Positions 1-4,167 of a stretch of DNA of 6,022 nucleotides are shown one piece after another. Where the stretch lies: assembly GCA_001794935.1 (NCBI GenBank), contig MGLY01000022.1, positions 15,874-21,895 on the forward strand. The letters are read 5' to 3'. Position 1 is the first letter of the stretch. Each line of letters starts with the position of its first letter. Source of the DNA: Chlamydiae bacterium RIFCSPHIGHO2_12_FULL_49_9 (lineage in GTDB: Bacteria; Chlamydiota; Chlamydiia; Chlamydiales; SM23-39). The notes beneath the pieces were generated by a model. That model searched no databases. It was not told the DNA's origin and saw only the letters and a program-made list of their open reading frames with translations. The position numbers and the translations under genes are program-made.

Positions 1-1
1 T

Positions 2-91
2 AGGTTGGGTTGCTTCGACGCCGGCTACGCCTGGCTCAAATTGAAGGCGCCTCCTTGCCATTTCCCGATTCTTGAATCACTCCCGGTATAA
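2..91 (+). other. Possible 3' end of an open reading frame entering from the left edge
   Basis: The plus-strand frame starting at base 2 is open for 29 codons and ends at TAA 89-91. Its peptide includes AWLKLKAPPCHFPILES and has no domain I can assign. It converges with the minus-strand gene ending at 117. It could be the tail of a real gene, part of a dispersed repeat extending left of the window, or chance. No start codon or ribosome site is visible. The rest of 1-116 shows nothing else I can support, and no terminator is evident for the neighbouring minus-strand gene. Confidence 0.2.
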
Positions 92-116
92 AAAGAAGAC
101 ATCCCAATTTTTCTGC

Positions 117-464
117 TTAGGCGTATTGGCGGTTGCCGCTGATTGCATTGCGGACCAGGTCGGCAAGCCCTTGAATCAGAGCTTGCAGAAGTGTCTGAGC
201 GACCACTTGCGCTGCAGCCGGTATCGCGATAGCTGCATGCCTGCCGATGTTGCTAAAGTAATCTTCTGCTGATGTAGAATCTTTATCAAGCCAGGCAGTA
301 ATCGACGCGATCGATACTGCTCCAAGTCCAATGGCCAGGATCGAATAGGCGACTGTGGCTACTGTGGCGGCCGTTTTCGCTGCCGCAGCTGCGGCGAAGA
401 CGGATCCGCCTGTTGCGATGGCCAGCGCTGTAACTGTAAAAAAAGCTGCTTGATTTACTGTCAT
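117..464 (-). CDS. Small alanine-rich protein with two adjacent hydrophobic lobes (Inc-like, unassigned)
   Basis: This is a 115-residue protein of unknown function. The ATG at 464-462 is preceded by GAGG (473-470) with a 5-nt spacer, a good ribosome site, and the stop is TAA. Residues about 6-29 and 31-58 are two long hydrophobic, Ala/Val/Ile-rich stretches separated by a single lysine. A short charged segment follows (about 59-72, with several Asp and Glu), then an amphipathic or weakly hydrophobic helix (about 74-104) and a polar tail. There is no cleavable signal peptide of ordinary form. Two adjoining hydrophobic lobes in a short protein are the hallmark of chlamydial inclusion-membrane (Inc) proteins, so that role is a reasonable guess, but alanine-rich composition alone can mimic it. 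It lies 58 nt downstream of the glycosyltransferase stop on the same strand, so it could be read through or have its own promoter. The plus-strand frame over 72-272 looks like a shadow. Confidence 0.6.
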   Translation of the reverse strand: MTVNQAAFFTVTALAIATGGSVFAAAAAAKTAATVATVAYSILAIGLGAVSIASITAWLDKDSTSAEDYFSNIGRHAAIAIPAAAQVVAQTLLQALIQGLADLVRNAISGNRQYA

Positions 465-522
465 AAAAACCTCATTAATTTGAAATTGGGTGGAATTTTA
501 ACAAAACTAGTTTTAGATATCA

Positions 523-1662
523 TCAGTTTTCTTTGTAAACTAATTTTTCTCTGTTCTTTTGGATGGCTATCATAAATTCTTGAGGGATGTCGGGCTTCGA
601 GATGAGGAGATCGAGAGCCTCTTTTGCCTCGTCGTATTTGCCGAGACAATAGCTGCATTCGGCAAATTGAAGTAAAATGCCCCAGTCGTACATCCAGTAG
701 CTCACAAAAGTGGCGTCATTTGATTTTGGAATGGGAAGAGCGTATTTGGAAAGGACATACCCCATGTAATAATTTTTACTATAGATGTGGTGACGGATGA
801 GATGGTAAAGAGGCTCTACCCTCGAGGGCCTATTTTCGTAGGCTTTGAGATAGCTTTGGGTAAATATCTCCGGGGGCATATGAAGCGCTTCCTGGAGCAC
901 CCCTACCTGGAGCAGTGAGTGGAAGATCTCCTCGTCCCAGCCCTGCATTTTGGATCTCTTTTCATACCATTTGAGCGCCAGTGGATAATCGGGAACATTG
1001 AGATAGCTCTGCGCCAGATAGTAGACATATCGGGTGTTATCAGGCGCTTCTTCAAGAGCTTTTTCGAGCAGCTTTGCGTCTTTGAGATATTTTTGAGGAT
1101 CGGAAGATCTCGAACCGGTTGTGTGAGATAGAATCACGCAGTGTTTAACGAGCTCCCATGTTTTTGCCCGATCGCTCAAGAGGGTTTCATGGACGACTCC
1201 TTTCCATCTCCACTCTTTTTTGGGATCGATTATGAGAATGCGGCCATAATCCAGATTATGGCCTACCTGTCTGATGGTAAATTGATAGGAGTCCTTTGAG
1301 AGGTCGGGCAAATGAAAATCTTCGAAGCGCATCAGCTCCTCATCTGCATCCATGAACCAGACGTAGTCGCATTTGTCTTTTGCAAGATCTAACGCCTGAT
1401 TTCTGTTCACTTCAAAATTCAACCAGGGCCTCTCAAAGAGCTCTCCGGGGATATCTCTCATGTAGTTTTGGATGATCTCTTGAGTCCCATCGGTTGATCC
1501 CGTATCGACGATGACCCAATAGTCGATGAGATCTTTCACAGAGGAGAGGCTGTTTAAAATGACGTGGCTCTCGTTTTTGACGATCATGTTGAGACAGATC
1601 GTCTTTTTCGCCTCGGCTGTAAATAGCGAGCAAACAAACAAAAGGTGGAAGAGATAGCGCAC
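523..1662 (-). CDS. Family-2 glycosyltransferase with signal peptide and TPR-like C-terminus
   Basis: A 379-residue predicted glycosyltransferase. After a hydrophobic N-terminus (residues 3-15, AEA cleavage-like site at 16-18), the GT-A domain begins with CLNMIVKNES (23-32). It continues with the nucleotide-sugar motif DTGSTDGT (53-60), NRNQA (86-90) and the DxD-type metal site DADEE (105-109). WRWKGVVHET (151-160) is typical of the GT2 subgroup related to LOS beta-1,4-glucosyltransferases. Two TPR-like helical pairs follow (about 210-240 and 329-355). The acceptor and donor sugars cannot be told. The start is GTG at 1662-1660 with GGAGG three bases upstream; the next in-frame Met (residue 26) lies inside the catalytic fold, so the upstream start is needed. 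It begins 29 nt after mnmA ends and is probably co-transcribed. The apparent signal peptide is odd, because nucleotide-sugar donors are cytoplasmic; it may be a membrane anchor, or the protein may be exported. Confidence 0.85.
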   Translation of the reverse strand: MRYLFHLLFVCSLFTAEAKKTICLNMIVKNESHVILNSLSSVKDLIDYWVIVDTGSTDGTQEIIQNYMRDIPGELFERPWLNFEVNRNQALDLAKDKCDYVWFMDADEELMRFEDFHLPDLSKDSYQFTIRQVGHNLDYGRILIIDPKKEWRWKGVVHETLLSDRAKTWELVKHCVILSHTTGSRSSDPQKYLKDAKLLEKALEEAPDNTRYVYYLAQSYLNVPDYPLALKWYEKRSKMQGWDEEIFHSLLQVGVLQEALHMPPEIFTQSYLKAYENRPSRVEPLYHLIRHHIYSKNYYMGYVLSKYALPIPKSNDATFVSYWMYDWGILLQFAECSYCLGKYDEAKEALDLLISKPDIPQEFMIAIQKNREKLVYKEN

Positions 1663-1665
1663 GAC

Positions 1666-1684
1666 CCTCCGGAATAAAAGGAGG
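1666..1684 (-). promoter_or_regulatory. Possible hairpin covering the glycosyltransferase ribosome site
   Basis: On the minus strand CCTCC (1684-1680), a 9-base loop and GGAGG (1670-1666) can form a 5-bp stem. The second arm is the Shine-Dalgarno sequence of the glycosyltransferase, so the stem could hide it. The pairing is short. A sequence complementary to a Shine-Dalgarno motif can occur by chance, so this is only a suggestion. Confidence 0.25.
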
Positions 1685-1691
1685 CGAGATC

Positions 1692-2762
1692 TTAAGCTGT
1701 CAACTTTTTATTTTCAATCATTCCTCCGCCCAAGCAAAGATCGCTATTGTAAAAGACGACCGATTGACCCGGACTGATCGCTCTTTGAGGGCGATCAAAA
1801 AGAATGTGGAAGAGCCCATTTTCCAGCGGGTAGATAGCGCAGCTTTCATCTGCTTGCCGATATCGAACTTTCGCTTTGCATTTATAGGGGAAAGAGGGAG
1901 GCGCTTCCGCGACCCAGCTTATATTCGAGCAGATGAGCTCATTTGAGTAGAGCGCCGGATGATCGGCTCCTCTTTCTACGAAGACGATATTTTTCTCAGA
2001 GTCTTTGCCGACGACGTACCAGGCATCTCCCTCGCCGCCAAGACCCATCCCTTTTCTCTGGCCGATCGTATAAAAAGCGGAGCCGTCGTGCTGACCCACC
2101 GTTTCGCCGCCAAGTGTTTTAAAAGGTCCCTGCTTTAGACCGAGGTAGTTCGATAAAAAGGGCTTAAAATCCCTTTTGCCGATAAAGCAGATGCCGGTGC
2201 TGTCTTTTTTCTCGGAGGTGGGGATTTTTTGTTGTCTCGCAATCGCCCGAACCTCTTTTTTGGTCAAATGGCCGATGGGGAAGAGCACTTTTTGAAAGGC
2301 CTCTCGCTTCACAAGGTGAAGAAAATAACTTTGGTCTTTTTCTGGATCGAGCCCCTTTAAAAGGCGCCCTTCACCGTCGAGCCTACAGTAATGGCCGGTC
2401 GCAAGGTAATCGGCGCCGAGCTCCATTGCTTTGTCTAGAAAAACTTTGAATTTGATCTCCCGATTGCAGAGGACGTCGGGATTGGGGGTGAGGCCGGCCT
2501 TATAACCCTGCAGGAACTCGGCAAAGACCGACTCTCGATACTCTTCGACGAAGTTGACGCTATAGTAGGGGATCTTTAGAAGGTTGCAAACGGAGATGAC
2601 ATCTTCGAATTCGCGGCTCGCCTTGCAGACGCCATGCTCATCGGTCTCCGCCCAATTTTTCATGAAGAGGCCGATGACTCGATAGCCCTGGGCTTTCAAG
2701 AGATAGGCGGAGACAGAGGAATCGACCCCCCCGGACATTCCAACGACAACTGTTTTTTGCAT
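1692..2762 (-). CDS. mnmA: tRNA-specific 2-thiouridylase MnmA
   Basis: A 356-residue protein matching MnmA in length and motifs. MnmA adenylates U34 of tRNA-Lys, -Glu and -Gln in the cytoplasm and replaces the C2 oxygen with sulfur delivered as a persulfide, which aids accurate wobble decoding. Visible features are the ATP-binding PP-loop SGGVDSS (10-16), NPDVLCN with the first catalytic cysteine Cys99, ATGHY (121-125), DQSYFL (143-148) and STGICFIG with the second catalytic cysteine Cys192. C-terminal beta-barrel segments include GQRKGMGLGG. Both cysteines needed for persulfide transfer are present, so it should be active. The ATG at 2762 lacks a clear Shine-Dalgarno sequence. It lies 15 nt after the htpX stop, suggesting translational coupling within an htpX-mnmA-glycosyltransferase operon. 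The plus-strand frame at 2634-2948 is a shadow. Confidence 0.97.
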   Translation of the reverse strand: MQKTVVVGMSGGVDSSVSAYLLKAQGYRVIGLFMKNWAETDEHGVCKASREFEDVISVCNLLKIPYYSVNFVEEYRESVFAEFLQGYKAGLTPNPDVLCNREIKFKVFLDKAMELGADYLATGHYCRLDGEGRLLKGLDPEKDQSYFLHLVKREAFQKVLFPIGHLTKKEVRAIARQQKIPTSEKKDSTGICFIGKRDFKPFLSNYLGLKQGPFKTLGGETVGQHDGSAFYTIGQRKGMGLGGEGDAWYVVGKDSEKNIVFVERGADHPALYSNELICSNISWVAEAPPSFPYKCKAKVRYRQADESCAIYPLENGLFHILFDRPQRAISPGQSVVFYNSDLCLGGGMIENKKLTA

Positions 2763-2777
2763 GCGGCATATTATGCT

Positions 2778-3689
2778 CTATTGAGAGTAGCTTTTCAATC
2801 TTTCAATCCGCTCTTCCAGAGGGGGGTGACTCGCAAAGAGCCGGAGGAGTCCCTTTCTCCCAGTGTGGGAGATCTTAAAGGCCGCCATCGCGGGGCTCTC
2901 CTCCGGATTTTGGATGTCCTGGAAATTGCGCAGCACCTGAAGGGCTGAGATCATCGAAGTCTTGCCAGCAAGTCTTGCCCCGCCGGCATCCGCCCTAAAT
3001 TCTCTAAAGCGAGAGTAGGCTGCAATGACAAGAGAGCCGAGGATCATGAAGACCACCTCGAAGAGATAGACAAAGATGCGGTAGCTCATATAGCTATTAT
3101 TTGAACTGTTGTCTCGGCTCCTGCCCATGCCGGAGATGGCATAGGCCAAAACTCTTGCGAGGAACATGACGAAGGCGTTGACCACCCCTTGAAGAAGGGT
3201 CATCGTCACCATGTCGCCGCTCGCGATGTGGGAGATCTCATGGGCGAGCACCCCTTCGAGCTCTTGTCCTTTCATCCGGGCGAGAAGGCCGGTGGATACG
3301 GCGACGAGGGATCTCTTCCTGCTCGGACCCGTCGCGAAGGCATTTGCCTCATTGGAAGAATAGACGCCGACCTCAGGGGCAGAAGGGAGATTTGCGCTCC
3401 GGGCGAGGCGCCCAATCAGATTCAGCAGCATCCTCTCTTCGGGGTTCATCGTATTGGGGCTGATTACTTTGACGCCCATCATCCACTTGGCGATCTTTCT
3501 GGAGAGGGCGAGCGAGATGAGAGCCCCGCCCATTCCCCAGATCAAACAGAAGGCCATCAAAGAGGAGTAGTCGAGCCCATATGCCTGAAAGTAGGGGCGG
3601 ATGTTGAGCAGACTTAAAACCGTTGAAATCGTCAAAACGACAACGAAGTTTAAAGCGAGGAAAAGAAAAATTCTTTTTGCAAAAGTCAT
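2778..3689 (-). CDS. htpX: Protease HtpX, M48B family membrane zinc metalloprotease
   Basis: A 303-residue integral inner-membrane metalloprotease. In this family HtpX degrades misfolded or damaged membrane proteins, its active site faces the cytoplasm, and it is often induced by heat or envelope stress. Two N-terminal membrane segments (about 6-28 and 41-62) precede the catalytic domain. The zinc motif HEISH (His150, Glu151, His154) and the third ligand Glu230 in RFREFRADAGGA are intact. Two further hydrophobic stretches (about 161-187 and 203-225) flank a polar loop rich in Ser and Asn. The conserved EANAFATG (114-121) and C-terminal SHPPLEERIERL are also present. The length is normal for the family. 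ATG at 3689 has GGAG (3701-3698) with an 8-nt spacer. It is the first gene of the minus-strand operon; a promoter and a leader hairpin lie upstream. The stop is TAG, 15 nt before mnmA. Confidence 0.97.
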   Translation of the reverse strand: MTFAKRIFLFLALNFVVVLTISTVLSLLNIRPYFQAYGLDYSSLMAFCLIWGMGGALISLALSRKIAKWMMGVKVISPNTMNPEERMLLNLIGRLARSANLPSAPEVGVYSSNEANAFATGPSRKRSLVAVSTGLLARMKGQELEGVLAHEISHIASGDMVTMTLLQGVVNAFVMFLARVLAYAISGMGRSRDNSSNNSYMSYRIFVYLFEVVFMILGSLVIAAYSRFREFRADAGGARLAGKTSMISALQVLRNFQDIQNPEESPAMAAFKISHTGRKGLLRLFASHPPLEERIERLKSYSQ

Positions 3690-3697
3690 GATGTTTT

Positions 3698-3701
3698 CTC
3701 C
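3698..3701 (-). promoter_or_regulatory. Ribosome binding site of htpX
   Basis: GGAG lies 8 nt upstream of the htpX ATG. It directly follows the leader hairpin and belongs to the palindrome CTCCGGAG, so its availability may depend on how the leader folds. Confidence 0.6.
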
Positions 3702-3702
3702 G

Positions 3703-3726
3703 GAGGCGAGTTTATACTCGCGCCTC
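3703..3726 (-). promoter_or_regulatory. Leader hairpin upstream of htpX
   Basis: On the plus strand GAGGCGAG (3703-3710), loop TTTATA and CTCG-CG-CCTC (3717-3726) form an 8-bp, GC-rich stem with a two-base bulge. In the predicted htpX mRNA this hairpin sits near the 5' end and finishes one base before the GGAG ribosome site. No U-tract follows, so it is not a terminator. It could be an operator palindrome or an RNA element tuning translation or stability of this stress-related gene. Confidence 0.45.
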
Positions 3727-3737
3727 TAAGCGGGCAC

Positions 3738-3767
3738 AGTATAGCAAAAAAGGGGAAAGTTTTGCAA
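3738..3767 (-). promoter_or_regulatory. Predicted housekeeping promoter for htpX operon
   Basis: On the minus strand TTGCAA (3767-3762) and TATACT (3743-3738) are separated by 18 nt, close to the sigma-70-type consensus (sigma-66 in Chlamydiae). Transcription would begin near 3731 and give a leader of about 42 nt containing the hairpin and the htpX ribosome site. No heat-shock CIRCE operator is visible. It is the only promoter-like sequence I see in the 93-nt gap. Confidence 0.55.
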
Positions 3768-3782
3768 GGCGCACGCTTTTGA

Positions 3783-4118
3783 TTGCGCGAAAATTTTCTT
3801 TCTGTCATCTATTCGCTGAAAAACTTCGTTGAGAGGCACGTCAAAGCGGGTTTTGAAAAAAATCTTGAGAGATTGCAGGGGTCAATGGGTAAAATAGGGA
3901 TTAAACCGAAATGGGGCGAAATTCAACTGAGCAAGGTCAAAAAAGCGATGGGAGATGATTGCGCCTGTTTTGTTTTGATATCTTGCAGTACGCCGGCATC
4001 AGACGGAAAAATGAACGTCGAAATGAATTATGAAGGGGACGAGAGTCTCGCTGCATTTCTTGTAGAAAACGCCGCTCAAGTTTTCGATGAGAGGCTTCTT
4101 CGCCGCGAATCAAAATAA
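3783..4118 (+). CDS. Small hypothetical protein of unknown function
   Basis: I do not recognise this protein. The open frame starts right after a TGA at 3780-3782 and ends at TAA. The longest version, from TTG 3783, has 111 residues but no ribosome site. ATG 3885 has AGGGG (3877-3881) three bases upstream and would give 77 residues. The N-terminal 34 residues form a plausible amphipathic helix (FVERHVKAGFEKNLERL), which favours coding upstream of 3885, perhaps with a non-standard start. The remainder looks like a small alpha/beta domain: KWGEIQLSKVKKAM, then a beta-like stretch with Cys-Ala-Cys, then MNVEMNYEGDESLAAFLVENAAQVFDE. No signal peptide or membrane helix is seen. It is divergent from htpX and lies 49 nt upstream of the dipeptidase start, so the two may be co-transcribed. 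Composition looks like a real soluble protein, but the start is unresolved. Confidence 0.6.
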   Translation: MRENFLSVIYSLKNFVERHVKAGFEKNLERLQGSMGKIGIKPKWGEIQLSKVKKAMGDDCACFVLISCSTPASDGKMNVEMNYEGDESLAAFLVENAAQVFDERLLRRESK

Positions 4119-4129
4119 ATTAACCTTTC

Positions 4130-4158
4130 TTGATTCGAATTTTGATGCGATCTATGAT
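4130..4158 (+). promoter_or_regulatory. Possible promoter immediately before the dipeptidase gene
   Basis: TTGATT (4130-4135) and TATGAT (4153-4158) are separated by exactly 17 nt. Initiation about 7 nt after the -10 box would be near 4165, only three bases before ATG 4168, implying an almost leaderless mRNA. That agrees with the absence of a Shine-Dalgarno sequence there. It may also be chance in AT-rich sequence. Confidence 0.35.
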
Positions 4159-4167
4159 TCGAGCGCC

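Noticed and set aside
68..80. Small inverted repeat GATTC-TT-GAATC beyond the 115-residue gene, considered as a terminator
   Set aside because: The stem is only five pairs with a two-base loop, and no T-run follows on the transcribed strand.
72..272. 66-codon plus-strand frame opposite the 115-residue protein
   Set aside because: The opposite frame is longer, has a good ribosome site and coherent hydrophobic segments. This one is cysteine-rich with no ribosome site.
503..514. Perfect 12-bp palindrome AAAACTAGTTTT after the glycosyltransferase stop
   Set aside because: It has no proper loop, only A-T pairs beyond CTAG, and no following U-tract, so it is not convincing as a terminator. It could be a protein-binding site, but nothing supports that.
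2634..2948. 104-codon plus-strand frame spanning the mnmA start and htpX end
   Set aside because: It overlaps two well-supported genes on the other strand and shows no recognisable domain.
3189..3617. 142-codon plus-strand frame inside htpX
   Set aside because: It is antisense to the conserved HtpX catalytic domain and has low-complexity, charged composition typical of a shadow frame.
3787..3801. GAAAATTTTC near the start of the small plus-strand gene, resembling the core of the palindromic element
   Set aside because: Only about ten AT-rich bases are shared, with no matching flanks or second arm, so it is not a copy or remnant.
4087..4167. Longer dipeptidase form starting at ATG 4087
   Set aside because: It would overlap the previous gene by 32 bases, has no ribosome site, and the extra 27 residues are unlike the family. 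ATG 4168 fits the family N-terminus.
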